A stretch of 64,000 bases of DNA from Lacrimispora amygdalina (GTDB taxonomy: Bacteria > Bacillota > Clostridia > Lachnospirales > Lachnospiraceae), in the NCBI RefSeq assembly GCF_003432035.1, contig NZ_QOHO01000027.1, positions 1 through 64,000 on the forward strand, given 5' to 3'. Below the pieces are notes generated by a model. That model was not told the origin of the DNA. It did not search any database and was given only the letters and a program-made list of their open reading frames with translations. The position numbers were made by a program, and so were the translations under genes. Shown here one piece after another: positions 29,098 to 37,085 of this stretch; position 1 is the stretch's first letter; the number at the start of each line of letters is the position of its first letter.

Positions 29098-29714
29098 CAC
29101 TTCGTATCTTCCTCAATTTTTATAAGTGCCAGTTTACAAAAATAACCGGTCTCAGGATCAGCTGTGAGTGCTTCTCCTGACAGGCAGCAATCTTTGTAGG
29201 CAACCATACAACTTTTAATCCCATGAAGCTGTTCTCTCGTCCGTTCCATCGTAAGGTCTGACATTTGTGTTTCCAGGTCTTCATTAAAGCTTTCGTTCCT
29301 TAAAATGGCATTGGCAAATCCATGGTTTATAAGTTCTTCACAATTCATGATACGGGCTTCTTTTCCAAATGAAAATTTGGGTGCGGACAGCAGCTGCAAA
29401 AAATAACGGCCAGTCCTATGCTCCGGATCATACCGCAGAGTTCCCTGATCGGATAGAAAGCACATATCAAATATATATATCTTTTCGCATAGACTCATAG
29501 CAAACTCACAGTCAATGACTAAAACAGATATGATATAAGGATCAAGAAGAACTTTTTTTATCTGCAGAAAATCTCTGTCCGGCAGGTCACTTAAACAGTC
29601 CTTTTTCAGGTGCAGGACTATGATGTTCTTCTCTCCTGTCTCAATGGCTCCCCTTACAAATGGTGCCAGATCCCTTTCGGACATGATCTGGCAGATTAAC
29701 ATCTGGTTTTCCAT
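29097..29714 (-). CDS. Degenerate crotonase-fold protein
   Basis: A 205-residue protein with no clear catalytic motifs. The segment EFAMSLCEKIYIFD followed by RYDPE lines up with the EFALACD...PE core of enoyl-CoA hydratases, and NCEELINHGFANAIL resembles their EAxxxGLVD helix. The glycine-rich oxyanion loop and the GLPE catalytic Glu segment are missing. It sits between the thioesterase and the intact crotonase with 1-4 base junctions. I read it as a non-catalytic or strongly diverged paralogue, possibly a structural partner. The start at 29714 has GGGGG upstream. Confidence 0.6.
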   Translation of the reverse strand: MENQMLICQIMSERDLAPFVRGAIETGEKNIIVLHLKKDCLSDLPDRDFLQIKKVLLDPYIISVLVIDCEFAMSLCEKIYIFDMCFLSDQGTLRYDPEHRTGRYFLQLLSAPKFSFGKEARIMNCEELINHGFANAILRNESFNEDLETQMSDLTMERTREQLHGIKSCMVAYKDCCLSGEALTADPETGYFCKLALIKIEEDTK

Positions 29715-29718
29715 CAAG

Positions 29719-30150
29719 TCATTCCCCCCTGTGGGCCAGGATTGGTTCTCCGGCTGAAAACAGCTCTCTGATATGAGGCGGAATATCGTACACAATGCGG
29801 TCCTCGGACACCAGAAGCATCTTTACCTTTGCTTTCATCATGGTGGCTTTTCGATCGTTACACACCGCCTTATGGTCGGATACGATATAGTTGTCTTCAA
29901 TCCAGTAGCGGCTGTTTATAACAAACTGATCAAACAACCGCAGTTCTTTCATATATCTGACGTTTACCTCAATGACAACCGGATATAGTTTCTCCCGCTC
30001 TAAATCCTCCATCATGGAAAATTCACGAAAGAAATTCCAGCGCACGGTTTCTAAATAATTTAAATAAACGGAATTATTTACATGTTTGAAAGAATCCAGT
30101 TCATGTCCCTGAACTTCAAACCAACACTGATTGGTTAAAATAATATTCAT
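29719..30150 (-). CDS. Hot-dog fold acyl thioesterase (4HBT-like)
   Basis: A 143-residue single hot-dog domain. The family motif is VQGHELDSFKHVNNSVYLNYLE, with the catalytic Asp/His region H-x-N-N typical of 4-hydroxybenzoyl-CoA thioesterase/YbgC proteins. It would release or proofread acyl chains from ACP or CoA. The ATG at 30150 abuts AGGAG directly, so translation probably depends on coupling with the crotonase stop 11 bases upstream. An open frame extends to 30264 but overlaps that gene heavily. Hot-dog thioesterases release polyketide or enediyne chains in other clusters. Confidence 0.84.
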   Translation of the reverse strand: MNIILTNQCWFEVQGHELDSFKHVNNSVYLNYLETVRWNFFREFSMMEDLEREKLYPVVIEVNVRYMKELRLFDQFVINSRYWIEDNYIVSDHKAVCNDRKATMMKAKVKMLLVSEDRIVYDIPPHIRELFSAGEPILAHRGE

Positions 30151-30161
30151 CTCCTGTCCAG

Positions 30162-30899
30162 TCAGATATCCATAGTCTTTATGAGCTCCGTAAAATATCT
30201 GCTTTCTTTCTCGTACATGGGCCAGCAATCGGTCTCCGGCTGATCCCAGATCTGATCGAAGCATTCCTTTTGTCTGGCAGTGTAACGGTACGCCAGTCCC
30301 TCAATCAAGTCCACCGCTTTTGAGAGTGCTTCTCTTTTTCCAGTCGTCTCATCCACCAGCCCCAGACGCAGAGCCTCCTTACCTGTGATCATATCACCTG
30401 ATAAAATCAGTTTTTTTGCATTTCTTTGTCCGATTAGATTTGGAAGTCTTATCGTTCCTCCGAATCCGGGCAAAAGCCCCAGTGTAATCTCCGGGAAGGA
30501 AAACAAAGCCTGTTCAGCTGCCAGCCGGTAATTGCAGCTGAGAGCAATTTCAAGCCCAGCTCCAAAACAGGCTCCTTCAATAGCTGCAACCGTTATAAGC
30601 GGCAGGCCTTCTATGTAGGATAAGATCTTCTTCCCCTCATTCAGTTCTTTTTGAAGAATCTCCGGACAATCTTTATACGCCCTGATCCGCTCTATATTGG
30701 CACCTTTGCTGAAGTTCCTTCCGTTTCCTGTGATAATCAGTCCCTTAAAAGGATTATGATGCAGCCACTGTTTAAACTCTGTAAGATCCAGAAAAACGGC
30801 ATGATCCACCATATTATCTCTTCCATTATGAAGTCTTAATACTCCGATGTTCTCTCCCGCCGTATCATATTCCACCATGGGAGCAGACTCTCTGTTCAT
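30162..30899 (-). CDS. Enoyl-CoA hydratase/isomerase family protein (second copy)
   Basis: A 245-residue crotonase with intact oxyanion loops (GNGRNFSKGANIERI and AIEGACFGAGLEIAL) and the catalytic Glu in FSFPEITLGLLPGFGG. It is paralogous to the gene at 28393 but clearly diverged. A likely task is dehydration of a 3-hydroxyacyl thioester in the assembly line, taking the place of FabZ. It starts 2 bases after the ACP gene with GAGG about 11 bases upstream of the ATG. Confidence 0.86.
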   Translation of the reverse strand: MNRESAPMVEYDTAGENIGVLRLHNGRDNMVDHAVFLDLTEFKQWLHHNPFKGLIITGNGRNFSKGANIERIRAYKDCPEILQKELNEGKKILSYIEGLPLITVAAIEGACFGAGLEIALSCNYRLAAEQALFSFPEITLGLLPGFGGTIRLPNLIGQRNAKKLILSGDMITGKEALRLGLVDETTGKREALSKAVDLIEGLAYRYTARQKECFDQIWDQPETDCWPMYEKESRYFTELIKTMDI

Positions 30900-30901
30900 G
30901 A

Positions 30902-31207
30902 TTATAAGGCCTCTACGATGGCATTTTCCTTTTCATAGACCAGACAGGCAGTCTCCACCACTTCTTTAATCGTGTTAGCCGGATTCTTCAGCAGGTATTT
31001 TCCAATGTTCTGCATCTGTATGTTTAAGCTGTATTTCTTCTTTAACTGCTCAATCAATTCAACAAACATCAGAGAATCTCCATCTAAATCGTCAATTACA
31101 GATAAGTCTTCCTTAAGTTCTGTTATGGAAACCTCACACTCATCTGCTAAAAATGAGTACACCATCTCTTTGATTTCTTTCTTTGTCTCTTCATTTAATT
31201 GTTTCAT
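30902..31207 (-). CDS. Acyl carrier protein (second of the cluster)
   Basis: A 101-residue acidic helical carrier protein. The phosphopantetheine Ser45 is in DDLDGDSLMFVELIEQL, the classic D-S-L motif. It is somewhat longer than primary-metabolism ACPs (about 77 residues), with extra residues at both ends. It follows a membrane protein and precedes the crotonases. With the ACP at 35840 it gives the cluster two distinct carriers. The ribosome site AAGGAG is strong. Confidence 0.9.
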   Translation of the reverse strand: MKQLNEETKKEIKEMVYSFLADECEVSITELKEDLSVIDDLDGDSLMFVELIEQLKKKYSLNIQMQNIGKYLLKNPANTIKEVVETACLVYEKENAIVEAL

Positions 31208-31232
31208 ATGATTTCTCCTTCGTTCTTTTCGA

Positions 31233-32093
31233 TCATTCTTTGATATTTTTTAAAAATAAGTACAGGCACCTGCTTAAGATGACTGCAATCAACAAAAAAA
31301 CAACAAGCTCTGAACTATCTGTGGTAACTCCATTGATTGACTGATTGATAAACATGGCAATGATAACTATGACAAGTACCATCTGCTTGATAACCATAAC
31401 CGGAGCCAAAAGATAGCCAAACTTATTTTTTTTCATAAGTAAGATGCCTGCCAGGATTCCTGCAGGAAGCAGAATGGCAAGGTCCAGCGCCTGAATCACC
31501 AGTGTGGTGTAATGTTCCAGTTCACCTGGAACTTCCTGTTTGATCAGTGGTACACAAATCCGTTTTAACCACATCATGCCCGCCAATACAGCCGTTACAA
31601 TGAGGATGACCCCTACAACCTTTTCTGGAAATCCCTCGTTTAATCTGGACTGTATATCTACTTCCCATAAAGACAGAAAGGTCAGTACAAAAGCGAAAAA
31701 ACAAGCCGACAGCAATGCCACATATATGAGAAACAGTCCGTTATACATCGCTCCAAAAGAATAGGTGGTATAGGTATAAAGAAGATAGCCCAAAAGTCCA
31801 AGCAGCAGAAATCTGCCTTTTAAAGAACCTTTCCCCGCAAGAAAGAACGACCACAAAAGCGCTGGAACGCCAAGAACCAGAGTTACCCAGTCCTGGGCTC
31901 TTGCCTGTAATGCCATAGATACGGAATCATTCTTATAAAGCCCCTGTCCATAAGCCATCACCAGATTGTGGTGGATGGACCGCAGCGGGATCTCTCTGCT
32001 TCCCCCTGTTAAAAAGATTCCGCAGGCAGCCGCAATTGCGGCCAGTATAACGATTAAAATGGTTAACAAACCGATTGACTTTCTATATCTCAT
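31233..32093 (-). CDS. Multi-pass membrane protein of unknown function
   Basis: About 286 residues with seven or eight hydrophobic segments, beginning with SIGLLTILIVILAAIAAACG and ending with VVFLLIAVILSRCLYLFL. A loop of about 55 residues after the first helix is probably extracytoplasmic. I do not recognise the family. It is the only multi-spanning protein of the biosynthetic operon besides AgrB, so it could take part in export or membrane anchoring of the product. Its start overlaps the IorB stop; the ATG at 32093 is preferred, and ATGs 3 and 12 bases upstream are alternatives. Confidence 0.75.
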   Translation of the reverse strand: MRYRKSIGLLTILIVILAAIAAACGIFLTGGSREIPLRSIHHNLVMAYGQGLYKNDSVSMALQARAQDWVTLVLGVPALLWSFFLAGKGSLKGRFLLLGLLGYLLYTYTTYSFGAMYNGLFLIYVALLSACFFAFVLTFLSLWEVDIQSRLNEGFPEKVVGVILIVTAVLAGMMWLKRICVPLIKQEVPGELEHYTTLVIQALDLAILLPAGILAGILLMKKNKFGYLLAPVMVIKQMVLVIVIIAMFINQSINGVTTDSSELVVFLLIAVILSRCLYLFLKNIKE

Positions 32094-32685
32094 CATTCTC
32101 CCCATTAGATTTCATAAATCTGCTGTTTTCATACCCAAGTTCAAACGCTTTTAAATTGATACCCACCAGTTTTTCCTGTACTGCTTCTTTTATGGCTGTA
32201 CGCCAAATTTCTGCCTCTATGTCCGTGGTGGCTGCCAATGCTCCGATCAGCACCACATTTACGGTCTTTTGATTTCCCGCTTCTTTGGCATAGGTGAGGG
32301 CATCAATGCTCATATAATGAATTGGCAAAGCATGAAGCTGCTCCTCCAAATCCTCCGGATACTCTGCTGTGCCGGTGATTACCGGCATAGGATCAATCCG
32401 CTGTCTGCTTGTAATTAAGGTTCCGCCCGGCTTTAGCCATTCCACGTACCTGGCCCCTTCAAGCATCTCAAAGGCAAGAATTATGTCTGCAGTTCCTCTC
32501 TCTATGATGGGAGAATAAATTTTTTCACCAAACCTCACATAGGTTACTACACTTCCGCCTCTTTGAGACATGCCGTGCACTTCGGAAACTTTCACATCAA
32601 GCCCGTTGTTTTGGGCCATCTTTCCAAGAATTCTGCTGGCGAGCACCGCTCCCTGTCCCCCAACTGCTGCTATAAGAATATTCAT
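32083..32685 (-). CDS. iorB: Indolepyruvate ferredoxin oxidoreductase, beta subunit
   Basis: A 200-residue gamma-domain subunit of the 2-oxoacid:ferredoxin oxidoreductase family. The motif AAVGGQGAVLASRILG, followed by EVHGMSQRGGSVVTYVRFG, is diagnostic. With IorA it oxidatively decarboxylates aryl pyruvates (indolepyruvate, phenylpyruvate) to acyl-CoA. The genes are 14 bases apart. IorAB is usually a peptide-fermentation enzyme; its place inside a biosynthetic operon suggests it supplies an aryl- or branched-acyl-CoA starter. Confidence 0.92.
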   Translation of the reverse strand: MNILIAAVGGQGAVLASRILGKMAQNNGLDVKVSEVHGMSQRGGSVVTYVRFGEKIYSPIIERGTADIILAFEMLEGARYVEWLKPGGTLITSRQRIDPMPVITGTAEYPEDLEEQLHALPIHYMSIDALTYAKEAGNQKTVNVVLIGALAATTDIEAEIWRTAIKEAVQEKLVGINLKAFELGYENSRFMKSNGENDEI

Positions 32686-32699
32686 CTCACTTCCCCCTT

Positions 32700-34433
32700 T
32701 TACGCCTCTTTTTTAATAGCATCAAATTTGCAGATTCTGGCGCAAAGCCCGCAGCCTGCACAAAGTTCTTTTTTTATCTCTGCCCTGCCGCGGGAAAAGG
32801 ATATGGCAGGACATCCGATCTTCATACATGCTTTGCATCCTCGGCAATTGATGATGCTTAGAGGTTCATGAATCAAAGAGGTGTTTTTAAGAAGTATACA
32901 GGGACGCTTGGTAATGATCACGGAAGGTTCTTCGGCCTGTGTCTCTTCTGTGACGATCCGCTCCAGCTCCGTGATATCATAGGCATCTACGGTTTGGATT
33001 CTTTTTACACCAATGGCCTTTGCAAGGGCCACAAAATCAACAGCCTGGCTCTTTTTACCCCGAATGGTACATCCGGTCCCCGGGTGGTCCTGGTGTCCGG
33101 TCATGGCTGTGGTTGAATTATCCAGGATAATAACCGTAATATTTCCCTGGTTATATACCACATCAATCAGACCCGTAATGCCGGAATGAACAAAGGTGGA
33201 ATCCCCGATCACTGCAACGGTTTTCTTTGAGAATTCTTTTCCTCTGGCCTTCTCAAACCCAAAAGCCATTCCAATGCTGGCACCCATGCAGATGGACGTA
33301 TCCATGGCACTTAAAGGTGCAAATGCCGCCAGGGTATAACAGCCGATATCCCCGGAGACATGAAGTTTCAGCTTATTTAAAACATAGAACACACCTCTGT
33401 GATGGCACCCCGGGCAAAGAACCGGCGGTCTTACGGGAATGTTTTTTGACAGTTCTGCCCTCACTCCTGCTACGGTCTCCTTAAGCACTGCTGCCCGGAT
33501 GATCTCCTGATTTAACTCTCCTATCACAGGAATCACTTCTTTCCCAATAACCGAAAGCCCCCAGGACTTGATCTTCTCTTCTATAATAGGTTCCAGTTCT
33601 TCAATGACATAGACTGTATTACACTTCCTGATAAATTCCGTAATCTTTTTCCTGGGAAGGGGATAAGTCAGGCCAAGTTTTAAATAAGAAGCTTCCGGAA
33701 GCACCTCTCTGGAATATTGATACGCAATTCCGCTTGTAATGATTCCAATGTCCCTGCTCTTATATTCCACCGTGTTAAGCTCCGTGGTATCTGCAAATTC
33801 TTCCAGCTTTCTTAGCCGTTCCTCTGCTATGACTCTTCTCTTTTTTGCCACAGCCGGAGCCACGATGTACTTATTGGGATTTTTATCATACTCCTTTAAC
33901 TGAAAGGGCATTTTTTCTGACAGCTCCACCATGCTTTGTGAATGGGAGATTCTCGTATTCAGCCTAAGGATCACCGGCGTATCAAATGTCTCACTGATTT
34001 CCAGCCCGCAGCCAACAAAATCCTTGCATTCCTGGCTGTCCGAGGGTTCCAGAACGGGAACCTTAGCCGCCATTCCAAAATATCTGGTATCCTGCTCATT
34101 TTGAGAACTGTGCTGGCTGGGATCATCTGCTACTGCAAGAAGCAGCCCCGCATTCACTCCCGGATAGGATACCGACATAAGCGCATCAGCCGCTACATTC
34201 AAACCTACATGTTTCATGGAAACAATGGTTCTCGCTCCTGCGATGGAAGCCCCGATTCCCACCTCTAAGGCTACTTTCTCATTGGGAGACCATTCGGTAT
34301 TAATGGTTTCATATTTATTTATATTCTCTGTGATTTCCGTGCTGGGTGTCCCCGGATAGGCTGATGCAACCGTTACTCCATATTCATAAGCACCTCTTGC
34401 AACTGCTTCATTTCCTAAAAGTATATTTTTCAT
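32700..34433 (-). CDS. iorA: Indolepyruvate ferredoxin oxidoreductase, alpha subunit
   Basis: A 577-residue full-length IorA. The N-terminal pyrimidine-binding domain (GNEAVARGAYEYGVTVASAY) is followed by the TPP-binding domain with VIGDSTFVHSGITGLIDVVY and the metal-binding NSTTAMTGHQDHPG. The C-terminus carries two ferredoxin-type cysteine clusters (CRGCKACMKIGC and CAGCGLCARIC). It uses TPP and ferredoxin to turn aryl pyruvates into aryl-acetyl-CoA. It is co-transcribed with IorB and with the ACP and condensing-enzyme genes. Confidence 0.95.
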   Translation of the reverse strand: MKNILLGNEAVARGAYEYGVTVASAYPGTPSTEITENINKYETINTEWSPNEKVALEVGIGASIAGARTIVSMKHVGLNVAADALMSVSYPGVNAGLLLAVADDPSQHSSQNEQDTRYFGMAAKVPVLEPSDSQECKDFVGCGLEISETFDTPVILRLNTRISHSQSMVELSEKMPFQLKEYDKNPNKYIVAPAVAKKRRVIAEERLRKLEEFADTTELNTVEYKSRDIGIITSGIAYQYSREVLPEASYLKLGLTYPLPRKKITEFIRKCNTVYVIEELEPIIEEKIKSWGLSVIGKEVIPVIGELNQEIIRAAVLKETVAGVRAELSKNIPVRPPVLCPGCHHRGVFYVLNKLKLHVSGDIGCYTLAAFAPLSAMDTSICMGASIGMAFGFEKARGKEFSKKTVAVIGDSTFVHSGITGLIDVVYNQGNITVIILDNSTTAMTGHQDHPGTGCTIRGKKSQAVDFVALAKAIGVKRIQTVDAYDITELERIVTEETQAEEPSVIITKRPCILLKNTSLIHEPLSIINCRGCKACMKIGCPAISFSRGRAEIKKELCAGCGLCARICKFDAIKKEA

Positions 34434-34440
34434 ACGTATA

Positions 34441-34899
34441 TCATTTCCTTTCGAAATGTTCCTGGAGATTATAAATGTCGTTTACAACCTTTTGAAAATG
34501 TTTTTCCCGTTCAGGGCTGACCACACCTGCTTCCTCCATTGAAAATTCCACAGATACCTGATTGCCAGTCACTTCAAATGAAAAGCTGCCTACCGGTGTA
34601 TAGGGACCGTTTAAAATAAAAAAGGATATTTTTTTATAGCGGTCACATTCAATGATTTTATAATCTGCCTTTATTGTTCTTGAGGGAGGGCCGTTCATCT
34701 CCTGTAAAAAGACAGCGCCAGGGCCGATGGGCTCCTCTGACGGGTATTCTACGGTTTTCACACCAGGACGCCATTTCTTATTGTTCCTTCCATCTAATAT
34801 AAATTCAAAGATTTGATCTAATTCTCCGTCTATCACGACGCTTGCATTTGCATATGCCACCGCTTTATCTCCTTTATCTGTTGTACTAAAAAACTTCAT
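34441..34899 (-). CDS. SRPBCC family protein (polyketide cyclase/START-like), copy 2
   Basis: A 152-residue START/SRPBCC-fold protein. The N-terminal VAYANASVVIDGELDQIFEFI and W-x-P motif (KKWRPGVKTVEY) match the polyketide cyclase/dehydrase-type profile, and a long C-terminal helix closes the pocket. Such proteins bind hydrophobic ligands and can act as aromatases or cyclases. Its ATG lies inside the end of the acyltransferase gene (14-base overlap), with GGAG 3 bases away; a TTG at 34908 is an alternative start. It is diverged from the other SRPBCC gene at 39044. Confidence 0.72.
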   Translation of the reverse strand: MKFFSTTDKGDKAVAYANASVVIDGELDQIFEFILDGRNNKKWRPGVKTVEYPSEEPIGPGAVFLQEMNGPPSRTIKADYKIIECDRYKKISFFILNGPYTPVGSFSFEVTGNQVSVEFSMEEAGVVSPEREKHFQKVVNDIYNLQEHFERK

Positions 34900-35815
34900 T
34901 ATCTCCAATCACCAGATTACAAGTATCTCCAAGATTGACCGGGGACTTTGTAAGGGGCGTGTATGCTATAAGGTTACTGTATTCTGTACTTTTACTAAAT
35001 CCGGCATGGTTAAAATAATCCGCATAAATAGTAGAGCCTGACACATTAATGAGGGAAACCGGGGTTTTTATAGTCCCCGCTGCCTTTAATAATTTGAGAA
35101 AAATGGTCTCATTTTCTGCTTCCACATCAAGAATATGAATCCGTTGAAACGGCTGGTAATATTTATAAACCACGTATCCCCGCACTTTCTCCTCTTCCTG
35201 ACAGATAAATATCCTGTAATCTACCGAGGGACGTTCCAGATAACGCCAGGAAAAATAATCCGCCTCTTTTAGTATGGAAAACGATCTTCCGGCAGAAATT
35301 TTTAAGCTGAATTCCGATAAACTCTCTTTCCACAACGGAAAATCCAGAGGAGTGATGGGAATGATGCTATCATCCTTCCTTTCACCCAAAACCTCTTCTT
35401 CCATCTTTTTTTCCAGATAATAATTCCTGGGAAATATGGTCCACCCTACTCTCCGGTGGCCCGGAAGGGAATTTTCATTTGGCAATCCAATTAAAATTTT
35501 TATTCCCTGTTCACCGGCTTCTAAAAGCACATACCGCCCAAGCTTTGTAAACAAATGGCACCCCTGATATTCTGGTGTAACAAACACATTGTTGCACAGC
35601 CCGCTTTTTACCAGCTGCCCATGAAAGACAGCCTGACTTCGCAGGATACAGTATCCTGCACACAAAACCTTCTGATCAAAGGCTCCATAGACAAAATTAC
35701 GGGGATGAAAGATCCATTTATAATCCCGCATTTCAAAGGACCGGTTAAATGCATGTTCCCAGCCTTCCACAAACGCAAGCCTCTCCCACTCTTTCGTAAG
35801 CAGTCTGATTTCCAT
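34886..35815 (-). CDS. GNAT-family acyltransferase
   Basis: A 309-residue protein with one GNAT domain (about residues 1-155) and a second, weaker GNAT-like half. The acyl-CoA binding loop is NVFVTPEYQGCHLFTKLG, with GLPNENSLPGHRRVGW following as in the larger GNAT proteins of lipid and natural-product loci. It could acylate an amine of the sugar or chain, the position exposed by the PIG-L deacetylase. GAGG lies upstream of the ATG. The acyl donor (CoA or ACP) is unknown. Confidence 0.75.
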   Translation of the reverse strand: MEIRLLTKEWERLAFVEGWEHAFNRSFEMRDYKWIFHPRNFVYGAFDQKVLCAGYCILRSQAVFHGQLVKSGLCNNVFVTPEYQGCHLFTKLGRYVLLEAGEQGIKILIGLPNENSLPGHRRVGWTIFPRNYYLEKKMEEEVLGERKDDSIIPITPLDFPLWKESLSEFSLKISAGRSFSILKEADYFSWRYLERPSVDYRIFICQEEEKVRGYVVYKYYQPFQRIHILDVEAENETIFLKLLKAAGTIKTPVSLINVSGSTIYADYFNHAGFSKSTEYSNLIAYTPLTKSPVNLGDTCNLVIGDNEVF

Positions 35816-35839
35816 GGCACATACCTCACATCATTGGTT

Positions 35840-36067
35840 TCACTTAAGTAATTTTTTTGCTTCCAGGTTCTTTGCCAGCTCCGCAAATGTCATGGTTTTA
35901 TCCACTTCTTCATCTTCAATATCCATATCCAGCATCCCGCACAGTTCAATAATGAACTGAACCAGATTCATGGAATCAAATCTCCTTGTCTCTTCCAGCC
36001 TGGTAGAGGGCCGAATATCGTCATCCTCAAAAACATCTGCGGCAAGTGTCATAATCATATCTAACAT
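35840..36067 (-). CDS. Acyl carrier protein (first of the cluster)
   Basis: A 75-residue acidic carrier protein with the phosphopantetheine Ser32 in ETRRFDSMNLVQFI, a DSM variant of the usual DSL. Short spacing to the FabH-type gene (26 bases) suggests it is the carrier used in chain initiation. It is clearly different from the 101-residue ACP downstream, so the two may have separate roles (for example starter and extension). Confidence 0.88.
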   Translation of the reverse strand: MLDMIMTLAADVFEDDDIRPSTRLEETRRFDSMNLVQFIIELCGMLDMDIEDEEVDKTMTFAELAKNLEAKKLLK

Positions 36068-36093
36068 AGTTCCATTCCCCTTTTCTATTCCGC

Positions 36094-37062
36094 TTATTTT
36101 TTATCATTTTCTTTCTTTAGATAGCATCCACCCCAGGAAAGACCACCTCCGAAAGCTGCAAGAAATACATGATCCTCATTGTGGGCTTCTTCCGACTCAA
36201 GATATTCATTTAAGGCAATGAGAACAGAAGCACCAGCTGTATTCGCATATTTTTCCACATTGATAAAAAATTTTTCAATGGAAATGTCCGTACGCCGGGC
36301 GATTTCTTTGATAATATTTAAGTTGGCCTGATGCGTGATGATCCTGTCTGCCGTCACCGCATTCCTTTTTGACAGAAGTTCAATCAACTCACTTCCTTTT
36401 TCACAGGCAAAGCGGTACACGCTTTGTCCTTCCATGGAAAAATAATAATCCCGTTCCTTTTTTACTGCTGATGCCGGAAGCATGCTTCCTCCTGCCGGAA
36501 CCTGGATTACATCACAGCCGCTTCCGTCTGAAAAAAGCTGAATATCCATAAGCTCATAGGTTCCATGACCGGATAAAAGAACGGCCGCCGCCCCATCTCC
36601 AAAATAGGGGTACGTGGCAATATCTTTGGGATTTAATAATTTGCTGTATACCTCTGAAGCCGCCACGATCACGTTCTTTGCCCCATCCTTTATAAGAGAA
36701 GATGCGATTTTCAGTCCGTAGATTCCTCCGCTGCAGACTGAATTAATGTCAAAAGCACAGGCATTTTTTAATCCGCAGATTTCCTGGATTCTGGTAGCAG
36801 TCGCAGGATGTATCCGGTCAGGAGATGATGTGGCACAAATAAGGACATCAATCTTAGCCGGATCGATACCGGTCTTATGAAAGAGCTGTTTCACTGCCAA
36901 AGCTCCAATATCTGAAGTGCATTCATCTGTTACGTGCCTTCTTGTCTTAATTCCTGCCTTTTCTTCAATGAGCTGCCGGTATTTTGGCGGAAACTGGGTT
37001 AAGTCATGGTTGGATATTTCATTGGACGGCAGGTATTGTGCCGTATTTACGATAAAAGCCAT
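36094..37062 (-). CDS. Beta-ketoacyl-ACP synthase III (FabH type)
   Basis: A 322-residue KAS III with a complete catalytic triad: Cys110 (NSVCSGGIYG), His244 (ITHQANLNII) and Asn274 (KYANTAGAS). It should condense an acyl-CoA starter with malonyl-ACP and start the chain. It is next to an ACP gene and in the same operon as IorAB, which could make the acyl-CoA. I prefer the ATG at 37062 (GGGAG 7 bases upstream) over the adjacent ATG at 37065. It contrasts with the second KAS III-like protein at 27263, which lacks His and Asn. Confidence 0.92.
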   Translation of the reverse strand: MAFIVNTAQYLPSNEISNHDLTQFPPKYRQLIEEKAGIKTRRHVTDECTSDIGALAVKQLFHKTGIDPAKIDVLICATSSPDRIHPATATRIQEICGLKNACAFDINSVCSGGIYGLKIASSLIKDGAKNVIVAASEVYSKLLNPKDIATYPYFGDGAAAVLLSGHGTYELMDIQLFSDGSGCDVIQVPAGGSMLPASAVKKERDYYFSMEGQSVYRFACEKGSELIELLSKRNAVTADRIITHQANLNIIKEIARRTDISIEKFFINVEKYANTAGASVLIALNEYLESEEAHNEDHVFLAAFGGGLSWGGCYLKKENDKK

Positions 37063-37085
37063 CATTCATCTCCCTTGTGTATGTA

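Noticed and set aside
19187..31207. Beta-branching (HCS) cassette of a trans-AT polyketide system
   Set aside because: AT, ACP, KS and two ECH genes are suggestive, but the KS keeps its active Cys and no protein has the HMG-CoA-synthase active-site pattern; the KAS III-like protein aligns with FabH. There are also no modular PKS genes.
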